From: Spirochaetia bacterium
GTDB lineage: Bacteria > Spirochaetota > Spirochaetia > Sphaerochaetales > Sphaerochaetaceae
Length of the DNA: 7,091 nt
Direction: 5' to 3'
NCBI GenBank assembly: GCA_009929055.1
Contig: SABI01000125.1
Location: 1 to 7,091 of the forward strand
The position numbers and the translations under genes are program-made. The notes beneath the pieces were generated by a model. It saw only the letters and a list, made by a program, of their open reading frames with translations, searched no databases and was not told the DNA's origin. Below, one piece after another: positions 1 to 6,155 of this stretch; position 1 is the stretch's first letter, and each line of letters opens with the position of its first letter.

Positions 1-167
1 ATTGGTGCATTCTCTTGTCCACAATCAAGCCAATGCTCCATAACGTATTCGCCGATAACGCCATGCGTAATAAATTGCACAAGCACATTCGTGTCTTTTT
101 CTTTCAATGGCACAGGCTTCTCCAGCATGAGGAAAAGTTGTCCTTCGTGTATTTCAAATTTAATCAT
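1..167 (-). CDS. Unknown protein, N-terminal 55 residues (3' end outside window)
   Basis: The ATG at 167 is preceded by GAGGAG with a 6-base spacer (174-179) and immediately follows the mini-ORF stop. The frame stays open to the left edge. The visible product begins MIKFEIHEGQLFLMLEKPVP, then NVLVQFITHG, and continues GEYVMEHWLDCGQENAP. The first 33 or so residues align with the 45-residue protein at 387-524, while the later part is different and longer. Function is not recognised. The shared 'KFE.H..Q.F..LE..V.L' suggests a small phage-specific family. The gene is clearly real given the start context, but its length and role cannot be judged here. Confidence 0.7.
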   Translation of the reverse strand, partial: MIKFEIHEGQLFLMLEKPVPLKEKDTNVLVQFITHGVIGEYVMEHWLDCGQENAP

Positions 168-200
168 TTAATTCTCCTCTGTAATTTTGTGGTTGTTCAT
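168..200 (-). CDS. Possible 10-residue mini-ORF or leader peptide
   Basis: ATG at 200 reads MNNHKITEEN and stops at TAA (168-170), which is directly followed by the ATG of the next gene in the same frame. AAGGAG (206-211) stands five bases before the start, one of the best ribosome sites in the window, so ribosomes very likely begin here. It may be a leader peptide that feeds ribosomes to the next gene, or a former N-terminal extension of that gene cut off by a stop codon. Its own product may have no function. The ribosome site of the next gene (GAGGAG) is encoded by its two glutamate codons. Confidence 0.4.
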   Translation of the reverse strand: MNNHKITEEN

Positions 201-202
201 TG

Positions 203-385
203 TCACTCCTTTTTGTATTTGATTCCACAGCAATCCCTTACATTGTCAATTGGACATTTTTCTAATTTCTCTATTTCCCTGTGTTTTGCGTTTGCTGGAC
301 ACGCCCAACACCAACTTTTTGACAGATTCTTTGGATAATAAAGAAGGTACTTACATTTGTCTTTTTTACATTTTTCTACATCCAT
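203..385 (-). CDS. Small cysteine-rich protein (60 aa), putative metal binder
   Basis: The product has cysteines at 6, 11, 26, 29, 44, 52 and 53. The pair in CWAC (26-29), together with C6/C11 and C44/C52/C53, suggests one or two zinc sites; H35 could also take part. It is otherwise very basic (lysine-rich ends). The ATG at 385 was chosen because GGAG (392-395) lies six bases before it and the previous stop ends two bases upstream. An ATG at 397 would give 64 residues but overlaps the preceding gene and lacks a site. The family is not recognised. Such 50-70-residue cysteine-knuckle proteins are common in phage early regions, but no specific role follows from that. Confidence 0.65.
   Translation of the reverse strand: MDVEKCKKDKCKYLLYYPKNLSKSWCWACPANAKHREIEKLEKCPIDNVRDCCGIKYKKE
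206..211 (-). promoter_or_regulatory. Strong ribosome binding site before the mini-ORF
   Basis: AAGGAG on the minus strand with a 5-base spacer to the ATG at 200. It overlaps the final codons of the 60-residue cysteine-rich gene. Its only nearby start codon is that of the 10-codon ORF. Confidence 0.6.
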
Positions 386-386
386 T

Positions 387-524
387 TTATACTCCATAAA
401 TTTCTAATTTATTTGGTTGCGGAACAAATTGGGCAATAATAGTCACTTCTTCTCCTGTTTTATTTAATTGTACCGCCTCTTCTAATAGACGAAAGATTTG
501 TGTATTGTGTGTCTCAAACTTCAT
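387..524 (-). CDS. Small unknown protein (45 aa), paralogue of the next-but-one gene
   Basis: The ATG at 524 is two bases after the stop of the zinc-ribbon gene and reads to TAA at 387-389. The upstream sequence contains AGGATGAG, a weak ribosome site, so coupling to the preceding gene is likely. The product begins MKFETHNTQIFRLLEEAVQL and ends PNKLEIYGV, with a predicted helix (FRLLEEAVQL) and a strand (EVTIIAQFV). It looks like the start of the protein encoded at 1-167 (MIKFEIHEGQLFLMLEKPV), sharing K-F-E, H, Q, F, L-E, V, L and later V..QF at matching places. Function is unknown. Its short length and regular place in the gene chain, together with the paralogue, make it a likely real gene. 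Confidence 0.6.
   Translation of the reverse strand: MKFETHNTQIFRLLEEAVQLNKTGEEVTIIAQFVPQPNKLEIYGV
392..395 (-). promoter_or_regulatory. Ribosome binding site deciding the start of the 60-residue cysteine-rich gene
   Basis: GGAG on the minus strand lies six bases before the ATG at 385. It falls inside the alternative ATG at 397, so it can only serve the downstream start. Confidence 0.65.
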
Positions 525-526
525 TT

Positions 527-1168
527 TTATCTCATCCTATGCTTAGTATTAAGTAGGTTAGGGTTACTAAAATAATAACCTAATACCCGCAAATTTCTAT
601 CCGTATAAAGTAAATAACTTCTCTCTTGGTCTTTATAAAATCTCATAGTGAAGTTACCTTCGCTAAATTCTACTAAAAAAGTTACTTCCGCATAGCTTTC
701 ATCAAAGCAAATATCGTTATCATAAACTATAACCCCATTTTTAAACTTAATTCCAAGTTCCTGTTTATACCTATCGGATACATCCTTCCAATGAAGTAAA
801 TGAGCTTTTTCATAAAAACTGATTTCTTTAATGATATTAAATCTTTCCTCACTTTCTTCATCCACAGGTTGCATAGTTAACTGCTCTACTTTACCAGAAG
901 TAGTCACTCTAAGTAAACGTAACTCATGAGGAGAGGCATGTCTCTTAAATTCCCAATTACCTTCAGAATCTACTTCCCCAAAAGCTATTCGATACAATAG
1001 AGGCTCTCTCTCTTTATCTGCAAGAGTATATATCTCCTCACTAACACAATTAGGGCATACATCCCTATATACTTCAGGAATAGTATATCCTTTCCATTCT
1101 CTTGATTCCGCAATTTTTTTCTTGTACGGACTCTCAAAAGTATGTTTACATAAAGCACACTTATTCAT
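527..1168 (-). CDS. Unknown protein with N-terminal zinc ribbon (213 aa)
   Basis: The family is not recognised. A likely zinc ribbon is formed by C4-x2-C7 (CALC) and C38-x2-C41 (CPNC), 30 residues apart. The rest is acidic and mixed alpha/beta, with a mid-protein helical stretch (EESEERFNIIKEISFYEKAH) and a C-terminal strand-rich section (EVTFLVEF, NFTMRFYKD, SYLLYTD) ending in a basic tail. I chose the ATG at 1168, which overlaps the polymerase TAA as TAATG and has AAGGG five bases upstream. An upstream in-frame TTG (1186) would add six residues inside the polymerase gene but has no support. Lying directly after the polymerase and probably coupled to it, it may be a replication, recombination or transcription accessory protein; only the location suggests this. 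Confidence 0.75.
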   Translation of the reverse strand: MNKCALCKHTFESPYKKKIAESREWKGYTIPEVYRDVCPNCVSEEIYTLADKEREPLLYRIAFGEVDSEGNWEFKRHASPHELRLLRVTTSGKVEQLTMQPVDEESEERFNIIKEISFYEKAHLLHWKDVSDRYKQELGIKFKNGVIVYDNDICFDESYAEVTFLVEFSEGNFTMRFYKDQERSYLLYTDRNLRVLGYYFSNPNLLNTKHRMR

Positions 1169-4100
1169 TATTTCCCTTCTCCCCAATTATCACAAATAAC
1201 TGGTTCAGCAATTATAGGTACAGTTTCATTAATCTTAGGAAACGCATTCTCCATACAATACTTAATAATTCTTGCGCCCTCTTCAACTTTATCTTCTGGA
1301 CAGGATACTACAATTTCATCGTGTATAGTCATTAGCATCTTAGCACCGAGTTTTTTAAGTTCAGGATACATATTAACCATTGCCATCTTCATAATATCTG
1401 CTCCAGTCCCTTGAATCACAAAGTTTGCAACTTCTCGTTCCTGATAAGCCAAAGTACGGTGCATGTCTGCTGTTACCATACTTGGAAACCTTGCAGCTTC
1501 ATATAATTCTTTACATCTTCTTCTCCTACCTGAAAAAGATTTAACATAGCCTCTTCGTTTACCTACACCCTTAACGCTTTCCATAAAAGGCTTTACTCCT
1601 GAATAAGTTCTAAAATAGCCGTTATAAGCTTTTTGAGCTACATCTAAGGGTACTTTTAAGGCTTCAGAAAGAGTTCTTGGACTCATGCCATAGATAAGTC
1701 CAAAATTAACAATTTTAGCATAAGTACGCTGTTCAGGATACTTCTTCTTAACTTCATCTACAGAACACTTAAGATTAAAAGAAGCTATCGCAGTTCGAGA
1801 ATGTATATCAATATCTTCCGCATAACATTTTAGCATTTCTTTATCTTTAGAATAAAAAGCAGTAAGTCTAAGTTCCACCTGGCTATTGTGCGTGACTATA
1901 CCATTTGAAATAAATTGATTGCTTCCATGAACTTGCAAGTCATAAGTATTTTTAACTCCTACATCTTCTATACTTATGACTTCTGGAAATATAACATTAT
2001 TCTCAGCATAATCCTTTAAACTTTTCAGTTCATTATAAGGATATATCTCTTTTATAGTGTTAGCTAAAGAAAAACTTACATTTCTCTTCAAGTTTCTTTG
2101 ATTTTTTAACTTATTGAAAGCTGCATTGTCTCTGTCACTAAACTGTTCAATGTATGGATATTGATAAGCATACTCATTACTGCATAACTTCTCCCCACAT
2201 CTTTCACTCAGCTTGTCTGACTTACGTTTAGATATAAAGCCTACGCTGTCTTTAAATCTACTCAGAAATTGTTTTCTTATGACAAGATAATACGCATATC
2301 CTTTACTATGAGAAACGATTCTTAACCGAGAATGTATGCCTAAAGAAAGAAGCAATATTTGTACCTTCTCTACCATTTCTCTGGATTTCGATGAAAAAGA
2401 TGCTACTCCAGATACGCCTTTTGAAATAGAGCCATCAGATTCAAATAAACCCCTTAAAAAAGCCCCCTTTATAGATTCTGAAGCCATAAACATAATATCA
2501 GGTATATTATACTTGTATACACCTATGTAATTCAAATATTTACAAAGACCTTTCCTATGTACTAGGTAGCGAGTAGCTCCCTTATCTGCATAGACATGTA
2601 CACTTGCTTTAAATAAGTGTGCCAACTGATTCTTAACATGCTCCTGTAAATCCCTATCTTCATCACAAACAATTACTCCTATAGACCTTTCACAAAATAG
2701 TCCATCCCCTAAAATCATTCCCAACAACTCTGCAAAATCCTCGCACAGAAAAGCGGGAACTTTAAAATCTTTAGTCTTGTTAGAGGGTTTAACTATATCG
2801 GTCAAGGGAGGCATACTAATTAGTACCTCTGGATTAATCTTTCTACCTGATGCTACAACCCGTTCCCCTATAGAGATTTCACCTACCTGCTTCCAAATAT
2901 ATTCTCCTCTATGGTCTATCGTCTTTACTCTATGTTCTCTTGTAGACACTACGGAATATCCTATATCTGTAACTAACTTAACACATTCCTTACTACCTGA
3001 AAATACTGCTTTTTCAACGTTATACAATTCTCCTGACTCATCAAATACCTTATCACCAACTACAATTTCTTCAATATTTACTAAACCTCTTTCTGTATAG
3101 ACTTTAGTTCCTTCCGCTATACACAGGTCACAGACTATAAGTTTATCTCCCTTTTCAGGGATAAAACACTTACGAATTTTACCTGAGCGAGGTAATTGCT
3201 GAAGATTTGGATTAGAGCTTGAAAATCTTCCTGTAGTTGTCGCAACTTGATTAAAGTCCGAATGGAGTCTATCTACCCCATACATATAAGTAGAGACAAG
3301 CTTACTAAGCTCTCTGTGTCGTAAAATCCACTTAACGGGTTCATGCTCTTTAGCTAAGATATTAAGTATCTCTGCACGAGTAGAATATTCTCCCGTTTTT
3401 GCAGAACGTGGCTCTATAGGGTCAATTCCCGCATCCTCAAAGATTGCTTTTGAAAGCTGTTTAGGAGAAGCGAAGTTTATATCTCCAAAAGTCTCTCTGA
3501 GCTTTATCTCAAGCTCTTTCATTTCTTGTTTAGATTCTACTTCAATCTCTTTTAGTAATTCCAAATCAATAGGTACGCCATTTAACTCCATATCCACTAA
3601 AACATTTACAAGGGGCTTTTCAATTTTTTCATACACAAATTGAAGTTGTTCCTCTTTAATAATTGGATAAAGCATGTTCCACAAATCAAGAGTATATTTA
3701 GCATCTAAAGCAGAGTAATTTACTTCTTGCTCCCATACATTAGTCAACAGCTTTTTAGTTTCATCTTCATGCTCTTTTTTAGACTTCTCAACAAGTTCTT
3801 GCCACTCTTCATCAGAACAATTAAGTTTATACAAAAGGTCATTATACTGCTTAACTAAATAAGGGCAACATTCTTCTTCAGAAAATTCACTAAGTTCTGC
3901 CGCAATTTTCTTAATCTTGTTTTTCAATTTTACTTTAGGCTTAACGTCTGGAAGTATCTCAACTGAGTTTTGAATGAGTGCTTTTCCTTGTTTAGTAGCC
4001 TTGCTAACATCCCAATTCTTAACCCCTAAATATCTTTGAGCTACATCTTTCAATCCTTTTCGCTCATTTTCATTTAATAGATGCGCTATCAACATGGTAT

Positions 4101-4410
4101 CTTCAAAGTCATGAATGTCTATATCCAGCCAAAGCTTAACAGTTTTCTTGTCATACTTAGCATTGTGCATAATAATCTTTACATCACTTCGAGAAAGAAT
4201 TTCTTTGACAAAACTATCTTTTACTACAAATCCAAATCCATGATAATTCTTCATGCCTATACCACAAGAATAAAAGCCCTTTTCTGTAGCAAAGGACACC
4301 CTATAAGGAGTTGCTAAAAAATCCTCGGATTCAGTATCAAAGGCAATTACTTTTGCAGTCCGCAAATCTTTAGCCATGTCTCTGTGTAGCTGTAAAACTT
4401 CTTCAGTCAT
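1168..4410 (-). CDS. polA: Family A DNA polymerase with 3'-5' exonuclease, interrupted by an intein
   Basis: This is the replicative polymerase of the element. Residues 1-240 carry a DEDDy proofreading exonuclease: FDTES (D25, E27), HNAKYD (D87) and YSALD (Y232, D236). There is no 5'-nuclease domain, as is usual in phages. The polymerase part has TTTGRFSSSNPNLQQLP (391-407), motif A split by the intein (D428, then SQVELR from 843), motif B R895...K899...F903...Y907, QGTGADI (1000-1006) and motif C HDE (1030-1032). F903 matches the phenylalanine of E. coli Pol I (F762), which selects against dideoxynucleotides. The precursor is 1080 residues; removing the 413-residue intein gives 667, a normal phage size. 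The spacing between D87 and D236 (149 residues) is about twice that in E. coli Pol I (77), because of a charged insertion. The start has AAGGAG six bases upstream and overlaps the primase stop (TAATG). Without splicing, motif A would be broken and the enzyme inactive. The annotation is very secure. Confidence 0.97.
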   Translation of the reverse strand: MTEEVLQLHRDMAKDLRTAKVIAFDTESEDFLATPYRVSFATEKGFYSCGIGMKNYHGFGFVVKDSFVKEILSRSDVKIIMHNAKYDKKTVKLWLDIDIHDFEDTMLIAHLLNENERKGLKDVAQRYLGVKNWDVSKATKQGKALIQNSVEILPDVKPKVKLKNKIKKIAAELSEFSEEECCPYLVKQYNDLLYKLNCSDEEWQELVEKSKKEHEDETKKLLTNVWEQEVNYSALDAKYTLDLWNMLYPIIKEEQLQFVYEKIEKPLVNVLVDMELNGVPIDLELLKEIEVESKQEMKELEIKLRETFGDINFASPKQLSKAIFEDAGIDPIEPRSAKTGEYSTRAEILNILAKEHEPVKWILRHRELSKLVSTYMYGVDRLHSDFNQVATTTGRFSSSNPNLQQLPRSGKIRKCFIPEKGDKLIVCDLCIAEGTKVYTERGLVNIEEIVVGDKVFDESGELYNVEKAVFSGSKECVKLVTDIGYSVVSTREHRVKTIDHRGEYIWKQVGEISIGERVVASGRKINPEVLISMPPLTDIVKPSNKTKDFKVPAFLCEDFAELLGMILGDGLFCERSIGVIVCDEDRDLQEHVKNQLAHLFKASVHVYADKGATRYLVHRKGLCKYLNYIGVYKYNIPDIMFMASESIKGAFLRGLFESDGSISKGVSGVASFSSKSREMVEKVQILLLSLGIHSRLRIVSHSKGYAYYLVIRKQFLSRFKDSVGFISKRKSDKLSERCGEKLCSNEYAYQYPYIEQFSDRDNAAFNKLKNQRNLKRNVSFSLANTIKEIYPYNELKSLKDYAENNVIFPEVISIEDVGVKNTYDLQVHGSNQFISNGIVTHNSQVELRLTAFYSKDKEMLKCYAEDIDIHSRTAIASFNLKCSVDEVKKKYPEQRTYAKIVNFGLIYGMSPRTLSEALKVPLDVAQKAYNGYFRTYSGVKPFMESVKGVGKRRGYVKSFSGRRRRCKELYEAARFPSMVTADMHRTLAYQEREVANFVIQGTGADIMKMAMVNMYPELKKLGAKMLMTIHDEIVVSCPEDKVEEGARIIKYCMENAFPKINETVPIIAEPVICDNWGEGK
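1885..3123 (-). mobile_element. LAGLIDADG homing intein inside polymerase motif A (413 codons)
   Basis: The intein runs from C430 to N842 of the precursor, between L429 and S843, so the joined extein reads DLSQVELR. Splicing blocks seen: block A CIAEGTKVYTERG (430-442); block B with T490-x2-H493 in STREHRVKT; block F with YDLQV (823-827); block G NGIVTHN (836-842), followed by the nucleophile S843. The endonuclease lies between, with LLGMILGDG (562-570) and FLRGLFESDG (651-660). Aspartates 569 and 659 fit the two catalytic positions of dodecapeptide homing enzymes. FSSKSREMVEKVQILLLSLGI (672-692) matches the usual helix after the second motif. All essential splice residues are present, so both self-splicing and homing are expected. 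The usual histidine before the phenylalanine in block F appears to be N831. As with other inteins, homing should target the uninterrupted motif A sequence of related polymerases. Confidence 0.95.
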
Positions 4411-5243
4411 TAAAGTCTCCTTAAAACTTCTTCTATTGAATATTCATCTGGGTCTTTTGTTGATTGCACTTTTATGCTTTTTGGAAATGAGTTTCTAATT
4501 CTCCTAAAAGCTTTTTCTCCTGCAAAATCATTATCAAACCAGCAGAATATGATTTCAGGATTTATCTCATGCAATAGCTCAATCTGCTTTTCTGATACAC
4601 TCGTACCCATAAAAGCTAACGCATTTTTTATTTTCAAAGTATTACTAAGATACATAACTGATATTGCAGACTCAACTAATACAACGAAAGGGTATTTTAC
4701 ATCTAACATATCCCATCCATATAAATAGTTTGTCTTAGGAAAATAAAGTGCTTTGTATTTTTCATGTTCATTTAGGGGTTTAAGAGTTCTGGACTCAAAA
4801 CCCACTAACTTACCATTAAATTTCACTGGTATTGTAAGTCGGTCTCTCCAACTATCATACCCGCATTCAAAAATCTCAGGGCATATTACGCCTCGTCCAG
4901 ATAAATACCTATTTGCCTTATACTTAAACAACAAATACGTTTTTTGAAGGTCGTCCAGATTAGCTATAGTTTTTCTAATCTTCTCTTTATTTTCAGAAAA
5001 AGTTCCTAAAGATTCTACCCAACAAAGAGTATCATATAAATCTTGCTTAGTAACTTCTGCTAAATATTCAACAAACGTGCCTGATTTATCACACCCAAAA
5101 CAGTGAAAAATCCCAGTATCTTTTTTAATAAAGAGAGATGCTGTCTTTTCATCATGGAAAGGGCATATAGTTACTAAGTCTGTATATCTATCCTTAAACT
5201 CTATCCCAAAGTCTTTTAGTATCTTAACAATATCAATATTCAT
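4410..5243 (-). CDS. DnaG-type DNA primase (CHC2 zinc finger plus Toprim), no helicase domain
   Basis: The product makes RNA primers at the phage replication fork. The N-terminal zinc-binding domain has CPFH (C27, H30) and CFGC (C48, C51), the CHC2-type ligand set, with the typical G-F-H between strands. The core shows RLTIPV (135-140) and GFESRT (148-153), matching the 'RL.fPi...G..vgF.gR' motif of DnaG. The Toprim fold follows: VLVESAIS with E191, the LAFMGTS block (209-215), then the metal-binding FDND (D237, D239) and DPDEY (264-268). At 277 residues it is much shorter than bacterial DnaG (about 600) and lacks both the helicase-interaction domain and a fused helicase such as that of T7 gp4, so a separate helicase must be supplied. 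Its start overlaps the upstream stop as ATGA with only a weak Shine-Dalgarno, so translation is probably coupled. Its stop overlaps the polymerase start as TAATG. The primase assignment is firm. Confidence 0.93.
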   Translation of the reverse strand: MNIDIVKILKDFGIEFKDRYTDLVTICPFHDEKTASLFIKKDTGIFHCFGCDKSGTFVEYLAEVTKQDLYDTLCWVESLGTFSENKEKIRKTIANLDDLQKTYLLFKYKANRYLSGRGVICPEIFECGYDSWRDRLTIPVKFNGKLVGFESRTLKPLNEHEKYKALYFPKTNYLYGWDMLDVKYPFVVLVESAISVMYLSNTLKIKNALAFMGTSVSEKQIELLHEINPEIIFCWFDNDFAGEKAFRRIRNSFPKSIKVQSTKDPDEYSIEEVLRRL

Positions 5244-5653
5244 CTCAGTCTTACCTTAAATCCAAGCTCCCTAAAACAATCGATTAGGGAATCTATAGTG
5301 TCATCAGGATAAAAATTTACGTTATATACCTTTATGGCTTTTTTATTCAACTTATTTCGTCTAAGAATATATCGCATATACTCTTGAGAGCATCCAAGCT
5401 TTCCAGCCAAAGAACGAGTAGAATGAAAAATACCTTTAACTGTCTCAACAGTATCTTCATTTAAGAGAACTACTCCCTTAGAAACTTCATAAGGGTAGCG
5501 GAGATTGACAGGTATATGAGCTTCCCTGTTATATCTCCGCACACTCTCTTTAAAAGAAATATCTGTTCTATATCTTATAGACCTTTCTTCTAATATCTTT
5601 CTACGGTGTCTTTCATAATACTCCCTATTGTATTCTGGAGTATTTTTTCCCAT
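5240..5653 (-). CDS. Basic protein with helix-turn-helix-like segment, possible DNA binder (137 aa)
   Basis: The N-terminus (PEYNREYYERHRRKILEERS, residues 6-25) is a strongly basic helix of the kind seen at the start of many phage HNH-type and DNA-binding proteins. Residues 59-110 resemble the NUMOD1/IENR1 DNA-binding module of homing endonucleases: a strand with VVLLNEDT, then STRSLAGKLGCSQEYMRYIL (78-97) as a helix-turn-helix, then a short strand KKAIKVYNV. No nuclease active site (no HNH or GIY-YIG motif) is visible, so this is either a DNA-binding regulator or a remnant or stand-alone binding domain of a mobile endonuclease. GGGAG precedes the ATG by about six bases. The start overlaps the upstream stop by one base and the end overlaps the primase start as ATGA, so it is built into the operon. 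The assignment of the module is tentative. Confidence 0.65.
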   Translation of the reverse strand: MGKNTPEYNREYYERHRRKILEERSIRYRTDISFKESVRRYNREAHIPVNLRYPYEVSKGVVLLNEDTVETVKGIFHSTRSLAGKLGCSQEYMRYILRRNKLNKKAIKVYNVNFYPDDTIDSLIDCFRELGFKVRLR

Positions 5654-5964
5654 TAACTCTCCCAGTCAAAACAGTTTACGGCTACCGTAACTAATCTTCC
5701 ATCAATAACTTGCATTTTATCTGCATTAGGAGAACCACAAAGACACGCATAGTCAATGTACTCACCAACAACAGATTTAGTCTTAAATCTACAAGTAAAA
5801 CATGACCTATTCTTAGGATTACTAAGACAAGAGTTTTCGTGAGCCTCTACTTTTGGAATAAATTTTTCTAAATGTTTATCTCTATTATGTTCAGGAACTT
5901 TAAACTTGTATCGTTTATCACAATAGGAACAACAGATATACTCATCAGTAAAAAATCTTGGCAT
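5653..5964 (-). CDS. Cysteine-rich putative zinc-binding protein (103 aa)
   Basis: I do not recognise a named family. Two possible metal sites can be seen. The first is C12-x2-C15 with H42 and C46, a C2HC arrangement with a long loop. The second is C55-x2-C58 with C74-x-C76 and C98, in the context CFTCRF...YACLCG...VNCFDWE. The second block has the form of a small treble-clef or rubredoxin-like knuckle often seen in phage proteins: two cysteines, then a C.C pair, then a late C followed by an acidic/aromatic end. The start is the ATG at 5964, with a GGGAAG-type site six bases upstream. The TAA stop overlaps the next ATG as TAATG. It may be a DNA- or RNA-binding accessory protein for replication or transcription, but that comes only from the cysteines and the location. 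Confidence 0.75.
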   Translation of the reverse strand: MPRFFTDEYICCSYCDKRYKFKVPEHNRDKHLEKFIPKVEAHENSCLSNPKNRSCFTCRFKTKSVVGEYIDYACLCGSPNADKMQVIDGRLVTVAVNCFDWES

Positions 5965-5966
5965 TT

Positions 5967-6155
5967 CTATCTTCCCACGTTTACTCGTCTTACACGAGGA
6001 ATCCTTTCATACGCTTCATCTTTCTTGAGGTCTTTAACTACTTTACCAAGATTAATGTCTTGTGTCACATCATAACACTCTTGTCCAGTAAACCCACTGG
6101 TTTCAACAACAACTTTTCCGTCTTTTTTAATTGTAACTTCAACTTTCTGTAACAT
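5967..6155 (-). CDS. DUF2997 family small protein
   Basis: This 62-residue protein opens with a predicted beta-strand pair around a DG turn (KVEVTIKKDGKVVVET, residues 4-19), followed by GFTGQEC (21-27) and an LG (36-37). This is the DUF2997 pattern 'i.i..dGkv.iet.Gf.G..C......le..LG'. The C-terminal ten or so residues are arginine-rich (RIPRVRRVNVGR) and could touch nucleic acid. The start is the ATG at 6155, preceded by AAGGAG with a 6-base spacer, and it overlaps the DUF1257-like stop by one base. The TAG stop is two bases from the next gene. No activity is known for the family. The invariant-looking cysteine C27 after the GF.G motif may be functional, which is inference. Confidence 0.75.
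   Translation of the reverse strand: MLQKVEVTIKKDGKVVVETSGFTGQECYDVTQDINLGKVVKDLKKDEAYERIPRVRRVNVGR

Noticed and set aside
386..397. Upstream ATG for the 60-residue cysteine-rich protein
   Set aside because: It overlaps the preceding gene, has no ribosome site of its own, and contains the GGAG that properly serves the ATG at 385.
1169..1186. Upstream TTG start adding six residues to the zinc-ribbon protein
   Set aside because: The start codon would be TTG inside the polymerase gene, whereas the ATG at 1168 has a ribosome site and the same TAATG junction seen elsewhere in the operon.
1102..1335. Plus-strand open frame of 77 residues, and other plus-strand frames at 15-338, 2336-2530, 2777-3100, 4081-4317, 4474-4728, 4753-4947, 5872-6152 and 6509-6805
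   Set aside because: Each lies opposite a well-supported minus-strand gene, has unnatural composition with no recognisable domain, and is not part of any plus-strand gene series.
1885..3123. Reading the insertion as a separate nuclease gene or group I intron
   Set aside because: The frame is continuous with the polymerase on both sides, and the ends carry protein-splicing residues (C at the start, HN then S at the end), which identifies an intein.
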